Below, piece by piece: positions 55,243 through 63,487 of a stretch of 64,000 nt of DNA; the first letter of the stretch is position 1, and the number at the start of each line of letters is the position of its first letter. The notes beneath the pieces are model-generated. The model did not search any database, was not told the origin of the DNA, and saw only the letters and a list, made by a program, of their open reading frames with translations. The stretch spans positions 62,001 to 126,000 of the forward strand of contig NC_020449.1 in the NCBI RefSeq assembly GCF_000146065.2, given 5' to 3'. A program made the position numbers and the translations under genes. Source of the DNA: Candidatus Cloacimonas acidaminovorans str. Evry (lineage in GTDB: Bacteria; Cloacimonadota; Cloacimonadia; Cloacimonadales; Cloacimonadaceae).

Positions 55243-56066
55243 TTAAATATCCCGAAATCAGCCCCGATATTGTCAGTTTTAACTTAGGAGGGCTAAATCT
55301 GCATATTCGCTGGTATGGCTTTTTTTATGTGCTGAGTTTTATTCTTGCCTTTATTTTATACAAGCCATTCTTGAAAAAGAGAAACATTAAGCTTGCAAAA
55401 GAGCAATACGAATCTATCATCTTTTATGTAATGCTGGGTGTTATTTTAGGTGGGCGTTTGGGTTATGTGCTTTTTTATAATCTTGGCTACTATATTTCTC
55501 ATCCCTTATTGATTTTTGCCGTTTGGGAAGGCGGAATGAGCTTTCATGGAGGTGCCTTAGGGGTAATTATTGCTGGGCTGATTTATTGTCATAAGCATAA
55601 ATTGAATTTTTACGCTCTGGCTGATGCCGCTATTCCTATTGTTGCTATAGGTTTAGGATTGGGACGCTTGGGCAATTTCATCAATGGTGAATTATGGGGA
55701 AAACCGACAGATTTACCTTGGGGAATGATTTTTCCCGGGGCAGATAATTTACCGCGCCATCCTACTCAGCTCTATGAACTTTTTCTGGAAGGCATTGTAA
55801 TGTTCATTGTCACCTATTATCTGTTGAAAAAGCTGAAAAAAGAAGGGCTGGTTTTCTGGAGTTTTATTGGTCTCTATGGTGTTTTCAGGTTTCTAATTGA
55901 ATTCGTGCGTGAGCCGGATGATCTTGATTTTTACACCCGTTTTGGTTACATTTTCGGCTTTATGAGCATTGGTCAATTCTTAAGCTTAATAATGATTATT
56001 GTAGCTATCTGGGGTTTTTACAAACTCAATGCTCAGCATAAAAAGGAAAAAAAACCGAAAATATAA
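55239..56066 (+). CDS. lgt: Prolipoprotein diacylglyceryl transferase
   Basis: 275 residues with about seven membrane segments. The Lgt signature GLGLGRLGNFINGELWG is present, with the catalytic-region HGGALGV and RHPTQLYEL segments. It transfers diacylglycerol from phosphatidylglycerol to the Cys of exported prolipoproteins in the inner membrane. It overlaps etfB by 4 bp (ATGA). The C-terminus is lysine-rich (AQHKKEKKPKI). Confidence 0.96.
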   Translation: MIKYPEISPDIVSFNLGGLNLHIRWYGFFYVLSFILAFILYKPFLKKRNIKLAKEQYESIIFYVMLGVILGGRLGYVLFYNLGYYISHPLLIFAVWEGGMSFHGGALGVIIAGLIYCHKHKLNFYALADAAIPIVAIGLGLGRLGNFINGELWGKPTDLPWGMIFPGADNLPRHPTQLYELFLEGIVMFIVTYYLLKKLKKEGLVFWSFIGLYGVFRFLIEFVREPDDLDFYTRFGYIFGFMSIGQFLSLIMIIVAIWGFYKLNAQHKKEKKPKI

Positions 56067-56211
56067 GTTAGTTTGCCTGTATGGGGTAAATGGTTATTTT
56101 GATTTGGATTCCTGCTTTTGCGGGAATGACAAAGGACTTTTCTTGCCAATAATAACATAAGTCCCTTTACAAGAGAAATTCGGCAAACCGAGAAAACGAT
56201 TGAGGTTAATA

Positions 56212-56949
56212 ATGAAGAAAGCATTAATATCCGTTCTAATTATCTCCGCTATTATCATTTCTGCCTGTGCAGGACCCAAAGGTAAAAGCGAAGAAGAAAA
56301 ATTACGCCAGCAGCTGAAAAAATGGGAAAGTTTTGATAGTGAAGGCATAGCAGAGGTCTCGTATAAAAGTTTGGCTATCCGTAAAATGTTTAGTGCTGCC
56401 AAAAACGGGAGTGAATTACGCTTTGACCTTTTTGATGGCGGGCTTTTAGGTTCGGCAGGAGAACCTTTACTTACTATGTATCTTGGGGATTATGTTGCCG
56501 TGAAATCACCTTTTATACCGATGCTGGAACTTTTAGATTTAACACCTTCCGCTCCTTTACAGAGCTTAAAATTATCTGCTAATGCCGATTCCCTTGTTGC
56601 TCTTTACGGCGAGAGGATTATTCGGGATAAGAAACTGGAGCTGAATGGAGTTACTATCAATTTCAACAAGGATTACCTTTTAGACAGTGTTTGGGAACCA
56701 GAAAACAAGACCCAAATGAAGGCATTATACAATAGTAAAGGAGACCTTTCCGAATTAGTTGTTACCAGTATAGACAACATTTCTCTTAGAATGAGTTTTG
56801 ATAAAATTGAATATGTTCAGCCCCAGATTATTCCTCTGCCGAAACCTGAGCTTTCCTTTTCGGAAGATGCTTTGAAAGGATTAAACAACTTAAATCTGGA
56901 ATCCCTGCTGAAGGAATTTCTGCAATATAAAAAAGAAGGCCAAAAATGA
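56212..56949 (+). CDS. Lipoprotein, LolA/LolB-like fold suspected
   Basis: The start is ATG 56212 (MKKALISVLI). The lipobox IIISAC puts the lipidated Cys near residue 19. 245 residues. The mature part is beta-rich with a regular strand pattern (IAEVSYKSLAIRKMFSAAKN, SELRFDLFDGGLLGSAGEPL, LNGVTINFNKDYLLDSVWEP, ISLRMSFDKIEYVQPQIIPL). This fits the LolA/LolB or DUF4292-type half-barrel, but the match is only by general pattern. It overlaps purB by 4 bp and so is in its operon. Confidence 0.6.
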   Translation: MKKALISVLIISAIIISACAGPKGKSEEEKLRQQLKKWESFDSEGIAEVSYKSLAIRKMFSAAKNGSELRFDLFDGGLLGSAGEPLLTMYLGDYVAVKSPFIPMLELLDLTPSAPLQSLKLSANADSLVALYGERIIRDKKLELNGVTINFNKDYLLDSVWEPENKTQMKALYNSKGDLSELVVTSIDNISLRMSFDKIEYVQPQIIPLPKPELSFSEDALKGLNNLNLESLLKEFLQYKKEGQK

Positions 56950-58241
56950 TTCCGCGTTACTCAAAACCCGAAATGGAAAGAATCTGGACTTTGGAAAACC
57001 GTTACGAATGCTGGCTGGAAGTGGAGCTTGCAGCCGCCAGAGCAATGTTTGAAAAAGGCATTATTCCTAAAGAGGATTGGGAGACAATTAACATTAAAGC
57101 CGATTTTGACACGAACCGCATTGACGAACTGGAACAAATTACCAAGCACGATGTAATTGCTTTTTTAACCAATGTAGGGGAAAATATAGGTCCTGCCTCC
57201 AGGTGGCTGCATTTTGGAATGACCTCTTCCGATGTTTTAGATACCGCTACAGGGATGCAATTAAAAAGCAGTGGAGAGCTTATTTTAACAGAAATAAGTC
57301 GGTTGGCGGAAATTCTGAAATTGAAAGCCAGGCAATATAAAAACACAATTTGTATGGGGCGTTCGCATGGAATTCACGCAGAACCTACATCTTTCGGCTT
57401 AAAGTTTGCCCTTTGGTATGAAGAAATGCAGCGGAATATAAAACGCTTAAATGAAGCAATAGAAGAAGTTAGCGTCGGCAAATTTTCTGGTGCGGTAGGC
57501 AATTTTGCACATTTAAGCCCGGAAATTGAAGAACTTGCCTGCAAATATCTGGATTTGCATCCGGCAAATGTTTCCACCCAAATTATACAAAGGGATAGAT
57601 ATGCCTTTTTCCTTTCGGTTTTAGCAATAATTGCTTCTGGCATAGAAAAAATCGCTTTGGAAATAAGACATTTACAAAGAACCGAAGTGCACGAAGTGGA
57701 AGAGAACTTTTCCAAAGGGCAAAAGGGTTCTTCTGCAATGCCACATAAGCGCAATCCTATTGTTAGTGAACAGCTTTGCGGTTTGGCAAGAATTTTGCGT
57801 TCCAATGCCTTAAGCGCTATAGAAAATAATGCCTTGTGGCATGAACGCGATATTTCTCATTCCAGTGTGGAGCGTATCATTTTGCCTGATTCTTGCATTT
57901 TAATTCACTATATGCTGGATAGAACCTGTTCTCTGATAGAAAATCTGATAGTTTATCCCGAAAATATGCAAAAAAACCTGGAACTGACTAAAGGTCTTGT
58001 TTTTTCGCAAGCATTGCTGTTGCATCTTGTCCAAAGCGGTTTAACCCGGGAAAATGCCTATTCCTTTGTTCAGCAGGAAGCAATGAAATCCTGGGAAACA
58101 GACAGTAGTTTTTTGGATAATGTTTTGGCAAATAAGGAAATAACTTCTGTCCTTGCGGAAAGCGAAATTCGGGATATATTTTCTTATGAACGCTATCTTC
58201 GGAATGTGGATTATATTTATAAGCGTTGCGGAATTTTATAA
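56946..58241 (+). CDS. purB: Adenylosuccinate lyase
   Basis: 431 residues. The fumarase/aspartase signature SSAMPHKRNPIVSEQ is complete, and GMTSSDVLDTATGMQLK and GRSHGIHAEPTSFG supply the other two active-site regions. It cleaves SAICAR to AICAR and adenylosuccinate to AMP. The start ATG 56946 overlaps the lipoprotein stop (ATGA). Confidence 0.96.
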   Translation: MIPRYSKPEMERIWTLENRYECWLEVELAAARAMFEKGIIPKEDWETINIKADFDTNRIDELEQITKHDVIAFLTNVGENIGPASRWLHFGMTSSDVLDTATGMQLKSSGELILTEISRLAEILKLKARQYKNTICMGRSHGIHAEPTSFGLKFALWYEEMQRNIKRLNEAIEEVSVGKFSGAVGNFAHLSPEIEELACKYLDLHPANVSTQIIQRDRYAFFLSVLAIIASGIEKIALEIRHLQRTEVHEVEENFSKGQKGSSAMPHKRNPIVSEQLCGLARILRSNALSAIENNALWHERDISHSSVERIILPDSCILIHYMLDRTCSLIENLIVYPENMQKNLELTKGLVFSQALLLHLVQSGLTRENAYSFVQQEAMKSWETDSSFLDNVLANKEITSVLAESEIRDIFSYERYLRNVDYIYKRCGIL

Positions 58242-58256
58242 TCCGGGAGCGAAAAA

Positions 58257-58706
58257 ATGAAGAAATACTTAATTATCGGGCTGGCTGTGGTTTTATGCCT
58301 TCCTGCCTTCCTTTTTTGCAAAGAGGAAACAAACCGCCTTATCGGCTACTGGCTAACCGGTGATAAAACAATGAAAATAGAAATTTTCGCCAATGAAGAC
58401 AGCACTTTTGCCGGTAAGATTATTTGGCTGAAAGAGCCCAACGACAAAAATGGCAAACCTAAAATGGACACCAAAAATCCGGATGAAAAACTGCGGACGA
58501 GACCTTTGCTGGAAATGGTTATTTTAACTGGACTCATTCCCGAAAGCAATACCAAATATAAATCCGGTAAACTTTATGACCCCAATAGCGGAAAAACATA
58601 TTCCGCCACTATTGAATTAGTTAATAATAACACTATTAATATCCGTTACTTCATTGCTACACCTACTTTAGGCAGAACCGATACCTGGACTCGCACTTCC
58701 CGCTAA
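58257..58706 (+). CDS. DUF2147 exported protein
   Basis: 149 residues, start ATG 58257 behind GGGAG. Signal peptide ending AFLFCK or a few residues later. LIGYWLTGDKTMKIEIF, FAGKIIWLKEPNDKNG, LYDPNSGKTYSATIELVNNN and a final TDTWTRTSR follow the DUF2147 pattern (W......iyi..G.y.g.i......D..NP...R..pl.G). Periplasmic, function not established; 15 bp after purB and probably in the same transcript. Confidence 0.85.
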   Translation: MKKYLIIGLAVVLCLPAFLFCKEETNRLIGYWLTGDKTMKIEIFANEDSTFAGKIIWLKEPNDKNGKPKMDTKNPDEKLRTRPLLEMVILTGLIPESNTKYKSGKLYDPNSGKTYSATIELVNNNTINIRYFIATPTLGRTDTWTRTSR

Positions 58707-58941
58707 TTTTTAAGCAGGATAAGTAATTATCTGGCTGGATGTAATCTACACCAAGATCAGAACAGAGAGTAAAGTTAATTTTACTGTGGTGTTAATAGCG
58801 ATTGGGCTCAAAGAAGATGGTTACCGTGATGTTCTGGGTCTGCACTTGGGGAACAAGGAAAGCTATTATATATTTTCCATTATGATAGTATATATATAGT
58901 AAAAGAGAAGTGACTGTCTTATTAATTTTAGCTCGTAAATT

Positions 58942-58993
58942 TAAAAGCCCGCAGGGCGACACAATGATAGCGATGGGTGCGTAAGCCCCTCGT
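58942..58993 (-). repeat. Dispersed ~50-bp repeat, GGGGCTTACGCC family
   Basis: AAAAGCCCGCAGGGCGACAC, then AATGATAGCGATGGGTGCGT and AAGCCCCTCG. Further partial copies of its GCCCC...GGGCGACA end are near 59040 and 59095. Confidence 0.8.
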
Positions 58994-59162
58994 AAGTTTA
59001 AACATATAGAAGTTTTTAAACCTTTTCTAAACTTTGGTAGAGCCCCAAAGGGCGACACTTCTATTTTGAACTTGTTTTGGCTCCTGGCAAATTGGAGTGT
59101 CGCCCTGAGGGGCTTTTTGGGACAAGGTTTTGAGAAATAAATTAATAATGATATTACTTTCC

Positions 59163-59211
59163 CCGAGGGGCTTACGCATCCATCGCTATCATTGTTTCGC
59201 TCTCCGAGCTT
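59163..59211 (+). repeat. Dispersed ~50-bp repeat, GGGGCTTACGCC family (opposite orientation)
   Basis: CCGAGGGGCTTACGCATCCA, then TCGCTATCATTGTTTCGCTC and TCCGAGCTTT. It is inverted relative to the copy at 58942. Confidence 0.8.
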
Positions 59212-59280
59212 TTAAATTAAAGGGAAAATATATTATAGGGATGTTTATAATAATGAATGGCAGTGATGACTCCTGACTTA

Positions 59281-59473
59281 AGCAGTTATTTGGTTCTATA
59301 CTACAAGGATATTTAGAGGATTGGATAAACGGATAATTGTATCTTTAAGAGCTATTGGAAAGGATCCAGAAAAACTGAAAAAGCCGATACCTTTTGAGGC
59401 AATCCATCGCGACAAGGTAGCTTTTGATGAAAAAAACTTGACGAGGATTGATAAAATGAAAAGAATGTAATTG
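59281..59473 (+). other. Possible gene fragment without a start codon
   Basis: The frame from 59281 to TAA reads FYTTRIFRGLDKRIIVSLRA, then IGKDPEKLKKPIPFEAIHRD and KVAFDEKNLTRIDKMKRM. It looks protein-like but has no ATG/GTG/ribosome site at its beginning and no recognised family. It may be the tail of a decayed gene. The rest of 58707-59666 is repeats and non-coding. Confidence 0.3.
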
Positions 59474-59495
59474 GTTACTTGTCCATAATATAGAT

Positions 59496-59570
59496 TGTGA
59501 GAAACGAGGGATAACAGATGCCCTCAAAGAACCTGAGAAACAACGAGTTGGAATTTACACCAACATTTGG
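59496..59570 (+). ncRNA. Two-hairpin repeat element, copy 2
   Basis: GAGGG (59506-59510) pairs with CCCTC (59521-59525), and GTTGG (59547-59551) with CCAAC (59560-59564). GAGAAACAA lies between them as in the copy at 18146-18221. The next ATG on this strand is at 59625. Confidence 0.5.
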
Positions 59571-59666
59571 GGCTAAACTTAATTTGAGGTATTGCTGAAC
59601 AGTATGGACAGAATGCCTACATAGATGAAAAGAAGTAAACTAAAAGCGCTAAAAAAAGGAGTTAAA

Positions 59667-60320
59667 ATGAAAAGAGCTTATTTGATTATACCCTTTGCCA
59701 TTATTTTATTGCTGCTTACCTCTTGTGCTACAACAGGCGAAGAGCAGGCAACCAAACTTGTTACCAAATATGACATTGCCCTTACGAAAGTTAGTAGAGG
59801 CGGAGATGAAACTACACGAAGTAAAGCTCCTGTGGCTGATACTACCCTAGTAGATAAATTGCGTTACCATTATGATGACGAATTTATGCACACTATCTGG
59901 TATGCTTCCGAAAATGGCTTTGAACTGACCTTATACAATGCTTCGGATAAGAATATTATTCTGGACTGGGAAAAGGGTTTATATCTGGATTATGACAATA
60001 TAGGCCATCGCTTGTTGATTTCCAGTACCCCTGATTCGGAAAAAGATAAACCCCAATCACCCAGCACAATACCTCCCCGTTCTAATATTACGGAAATTAT
60101 CTATTCTGCCGATCATACCAATCCTTCAACCCTTTTAGGTGTTTATGTGCGCACTCCTCTTCTGCCAACGGAATACAAAAAAGCAGTCCGATTCAACGGT
60201 AAGGAAATGAAAATCCAGCTTCCCGTGAGAATTGATAATACCACTTATAACTATGAATTTACTTTCAAGATTGTTGGAGTGCGTCAGGAACAGGCAAAAA
60301 GCAATCTGCTATTCGGATAA
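59667..60320 (+). CDS. Lipoprotein of unknown function
   Basis: The start is ATG 59667 behind AAAAAAGGAG. An in-frame ATG at 59625 would add 14 basic residues (MKRSKLKALKKGVK) ahead of a complete signal peptide and is less likely. Lipobox LLLTSC. 217 residues; beta-rich with KYDIALTKVSRGGDE, ELTLYNASDKNIILDWEKGL, SIPPR-type turn STIPPRSNITEIIY and MKIQLPVRIDNTTYNYEFTF. The central NASDKNIILDW pattern is common to bacterial proteins with an Ig-like sandwich. No specific family is recognised. Confidence 0.8.
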   Translation: MKRAYLIIPFAIILLLLTSCATTGEEQATKLVTKYDIALTKVSRGGDETTRSKAPVADTTLVDKLRYHYDDEFMHTIWYASENGFELTLYNASDKNIILDWEKGLYLDYDNIGHRLLISSTPDSEKDKPQSPSTIPPRSNITEIIYSADHTNPSTLLGVYVRTPLLPTEYKKAVRFNGKEMKIQLPVRIDNTTYNYEFTFKIVGVRQEQAKSNLLFG

Positions 60321-60412
60321 TTAGTTAAGCTCCCCTATTATTAAAGGTTGGCAATAAAGGCAAGGTGGACTTGTAGAGTCCTTTTTGGCAAGTATAATTT
60401 GATTTTCCTAGA

Positions 60413-60483
60413 AGCATTGCTTACCCATTGCTTACCCAATACTAATGCCATCCGTAATGGGTAAGCAATGGGTAAGTAATGCT
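60413..60483. repeat. Imperfect palindromic repeat, copy 2
   Basis: The reverse complement contains CCCATTACGGATGGCATTAG and GGGTAAGCAATG, matching 3977-4045. Arms AGCATTGCTTACCCATTGC and the mirrored GGGTAAGTAATGCT make a long hairpin. Otherwise 60321-60685 is non-coding. Confidence 0.75.
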
Positions 60484-60687
60484 CCTCAGGAAGAAACTGT
60501 ATTTTCTTCTCTTATTGTAAGATAACAAACAAAATAAAATATATCGGGAGCCATCTCTGTCAAAATAACTTCTACACTACCTGCAAATTCTTTGAGCAGT
60601 GAGAACTCATAACGCTTTATGGAGTAGACGGAGGACGCCATTCCTCAGCCAAAAATTATGAAAAGCTTTTGCTACCTCCGACTACAC

Positions 60688-60723
60688 AAAAAAAACAGGA
60701 TTGCGCTTCTCAGCGCAACCCTG
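60688..60723 (-). terminator. Rho-independent terminator of hsp20
   Basis: On the minus strand CAGGGTTGCGC, loop TGAGAA, GCGCAATCCTG, then eight T. It begins 23 bp after the hsp20 stop codon. Confidence 0.9.
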
Positions 60724-60745
60724 TAATTTGTTACACCATAATAGA

Positions 60746-61183
60746 TTATTCAATGGTGATTTCTTTTTTGGGAGAGGGCTCTTTCTTCGGAATTATAACT
60801 TTCAAAACCCCATCTTCCATCTTGGCTGAGATTTTGGAAACCTCAACATTCTCAGGAAGTAAGAGGTTACGGCGATAGCTTCCACTGTATCTTTCACAGC
60901 GGTAAACTGTGCCTTTGGTTTCTTCTTTAGTAACATTACTATTAGCTTCAATCATTAATTGATTATCATGAATGCTGATTTTAACATCGTCTTTCTTAAA
61001 TCCGGGCAGATTTGCCAGAATCTCAAAGTCCTTATCATGCTCCACAATATCAATTGCCATAGCCCGGAAGTTATCTTCCTCTCCTTCTTCTTCGTAAAAA
61101 CGATTGAAGAACTCGTCAAATAAGCTGAGCATATTGCTCACCGGTCTCAGTTCGTTTGTTTTGCGATATGGTACGATTTTCAT
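60746..61183 (-). CDS. Small heat shock protein (Hsp20/alpha-crystallin family)
   Basis: 145 residues, start ATG 61183 behind AAGGAGGTT. The alpha-crystallin domain spans about 45-135: LANLPGFKKDDVKISIHDNQ, RYSGSYRRNLLLPENV, ISAKMEDGVLKVIIPKKE, and the C-terminal IxI-like anchor is ITIE. It holds unfolded proteins for refolding. A CIRCE operator upstream (61256-61282) predicts repression by HrcA and heat induction. Confidence 0.95.
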   Translation of the reverse strand: MKIVPYRKTNELRPVSNMLSLFDEFFNRFYEEEGEEDNFRAMAIDIVEHDKDFEILANLPGFKKDDVKISIHDNQLMIEANSNVTKEETKGTVYRCERYSGSYRRNLLLPENVEVSKISAKMEDGVLKVIIPKKEPSPKKEITIE

Positions 61184-61219
61184 TTTGAACCTCCTTGTTC
61201 ATTTTATCGTTCACTAATT

Positions 61220-61225
61220 ATTATA
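61220..61225 (-). promoter_or_regulatory. -10 box of hsp20 promoter
   Basis: TATAAT on the minus strand, 37 bp before the start codon. A weak -35 (TTGCTT) is 16 bp upstream of it. Confidence 0.55.
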
Positions 61226-61255
61226 ATCCAGTTTTTCCAAAAAGCAAGAAAAAAA

Positions 61256-61282
61256 TTAGCGGTCAAAGTACAAGAGTGCTAA
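61256..61282 (-). promoter_or_regulatory. CIRCE operator (HrcA binding site)
   Basis: TTAGCGGTC-N9-GAGTGCTAA. The consensus is TTAGCACTC-N9-GAGTGCTAA; one half is perfect and the other has two changes. The 9-base spacing is exact. It lies 73 bp upstream of the hsp20 start. Confidence 0.82.
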
Positions 61283-61684
61283 TTTCCTTTTATACAAAGA
61301 AATTTTAGACACTGAAAACACCGAAAACACCGAGATTTTTTTACAAAGAGGAAAATTTTAGCCACCGAAAACACCGAGATTTTTTTACTAAGAGAAAAAA
61401 GATTGGATTTAATAACTGTGTTAAATTAAATATAGCTTTGTCCTTCCTGCGTTCTTGTCCCTCCGGTACAAGCAGGAATCCACAGATGAGAAAAAATATT
61501 TATCCCTTTTCAAGCTGAAAACGATATTTATTCTTAAGAGAACAAAGCGAAAGTAGCTACTCTGTTTATATTACCCAGCTGTTTAAAAAGGATAATTGAC
61601 AAAAAGGCAAGGCAGGTATTTTTGGACTTCAGTTTTCCGCTTCCCGGAAATGCAGTTTAACTTGATACAAATTAAGGAAATAGA
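61283..61684. repeat. Intergenic stretch with ACACCGAAAACACCGAG repeats
   Basis: ACACTGAAAACACCGAAAAC near 61309 and CCACCGAAAACACCGAGATT near 61362, each followed by TTTTTTAC. No gene or RNA can be supported. Confidence 0.6.
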
Positions 61685-63484
61685 ATGAAAGAAGAGTTTA
61701 TCCGCAATTTCTGCATTGTGGCACATATTGATCACGGAAAATCTACCCTGGCAGATAGATTTTTGGAAGAGACACATATTATTGGTAAAGGAACAGAGGT
61801 CTCTCAGATTTTGGACAGTATGGATTTGGAACGCGAAAAAGGCATCACAATTAAAAGTCATGCTGTCCGAATGGTTCATAATTATCAAGGTCAGGATTAT
61901 GTTTTGAACCTGATAGATACTCCCGGTCATGTGGATTTTTCTTATGAGGTTTCCCGTGCTTTGGCATCCTGTGAAGGAGCCATTCTTTTAGTAGATGCCT
62001 CTCAAGGAATTGAGGCACAAACAATGAGCAATCTGTATCTTGCATTAGATAACAACCTGGAGATTTTACCTGTAATTAATAAAATTGACTTACCCAAGGC
62101 AGATATTGAGGGCACGGAAAACGATTTATGCGAAATTTTAGGTTGCTTACCCGAAGAAATAATTAAGGTTAGTGCTAAAACAGGCGAAGGAGTAAAAGAC
62201 CTTTTAGATGCCATTGTAACTCGTTTACCTGCTCCTAAAGGCAATCCAGACACGGCTCCCAGAGCATTGATTTTTGATTCCTATTTTGATATGTATCGGG
62301 GTGTTGTTGTTTTAGTGCGTGTTTTTGAGGGGAAATTACAAAAAGGGGATAAGATAAAACTCTTTTCTACGGCAAGAGAATATGAAATTGAAGAAATCGG
62401 CTATCTGGGCTTAAAATTTTCTCCCCAGACAGAACTTACCTGTGGTGAAGCCGGTTATATAATTGCTAATATCAAAGAAGTTGCCGATGCCAGAGTGGGT
62501 GATACAATAACTTTAAGCAAAGGGGGTTGTGAAAATCCTCTTCCTGGTTTCAGAGAACCCAAACCAATGGTCTATAGCAGTATTTTTCCTATTAATGGAG
62601 AGGATTATGAAAATTTGGTGGAATCCATTGCCAAGCTGAAATTAAACGATGCCTCCCTAATTTATGAAAAAGAAAGTTCTGCCGCTTTGGGATATGGATT
62701 CCGTTGCGGTTTTTTGGGTATGCTGCATCTGGAAATTGTGAAAGAGCGTCTGTTGCGTGAATATAATATTCCCATTATGGCAACAACTCCCAGCGTGCGA
62801 TTTTTAATAAAGCTGAAAAGCGGAGAAGAACTGCAAATCAATAATCCGGTTGATTTTCCTGATCCCAGCACTATTGAAAGTATTATGGAACCCTTTATGG
62901 ATACGGAAATTATTGTGCCTACGGATTACATTGGGAATGTGTTAAAGTTAGTTCAGGAACGCAGAGGAATTCAAAAAGACATTCAGTATATAGATGAAAA
63001 AAGAGTTACTCTGCATTATGAGCTGCCTTTAATTGAAATTATCTTTGATTTTTACGATAAACTGAAAACCGTTAGTCGGGGTTATGCTTCTTTGGATTAT
63101 ACTTTTAAGGACTATCGGGAAACAGATGTTGTGAAAGTGGATATCTTAATAAACGGTGAAAAGGTTGATGCAATGAGCTTTATCTGCCATCAGGATAAAG
63201 CATATAATTGGGGAAAAAGTGTAACTGAAACCCTGGCGGAAGTTATTCCGAAACACCTTTTTAAGATTGCTCTGCAAGCAGCTATTGGAGGAAAAATTAT
63301 TGCTCGTAGCACTATCAATCCTTTACGAAAGGATGTTTTAGCCAAATGTTACGGAGGTGATGTTTCCCGCAAAAGAAAGCTGCTGGAAAAACAAAAAGAG
63401 GGCAAAAAAAAGATGAAGGAAATTGGTTCGGTTTCCGTTCCCCAAGAGGCATTCCTGGCTGTGTTAAAAGCTGATAGGGAATAA
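61685..63484 (+). CDS. lepA: Elongation factor 4 (LepA) GTPase
   Basis: 599 residues, start ATG 61685 behind AAGGAAAT. G1 is AHIDHGKSTLADRF, G2/G3 EREKGITIKSHAV and DTPGHVDFSYEVSRA, G4 INKIDLP. The LepA-specific C-terminal domain ends RKDVLAKCYGGDVSRKRKLL and KQKEGKKKMK. It back-translocates or rescues stalled ribosomes and affects 30S assembly. Three bases separate its stop from the next GTG start. Confidence 0.97.
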   Translation: MKEEFIRNFCIVAHIDHGKSTLADRFLEETHIIGKGTEVSQILDSMDLEREKGITIKSHAVRMVHNYQGQDYVLNLIDTPGHVDFSYEVSRALASCEGAILLVDASQGIEAQTMSNLYLALDNNLEILPVINKIDLPKADIEGTENDLCEILGCLPEEIIKVSAKTGEGVKDLLDAIVTRLPAPKGNPDTAPRALIFDSYFDMYRGVVVLVRVFEGKLQKGDKIKLFSTAREYEIEEIGYLGLKFSPQTELTCGEAGYIIANIKEVADARVGDTITLSKGGCENPLPGFREPKPMVYSSIFPINGEDYENLVESIAKLKLNDASLIYEKESSAALGYGFRCGFLGMLHLEIVKERLLREYNIPIMATTPSVRFLIKLKSGEELQINNPVDFPDPSTIESIMEPFMDTEIIVPTDYIGNVLKLVQERRGIQKDIQYIDEKRVTLHYELPLIEIIFDFYDKLKTVSRGYASLDYTFKDYRETDVVKVDILINGEKVDAMSFICHQDKAYNWGKSVTETLAEVIPKHLFKIALQAAIGGKIIARSTINPLRKDVLAKCYGGDVSRKRKLLEKQKEGKKKMKEIGSVSVPQEAFLAVLKADRE

Positions 63485-63487
63485 AGG

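Noticed and set aside
59625-59666. Start of the lipoprotein at ATG 59625
   Set aside because: It would place 14 basic residues before a complete lipoprotein signal; ATG 59667 has a strong ribosome site.
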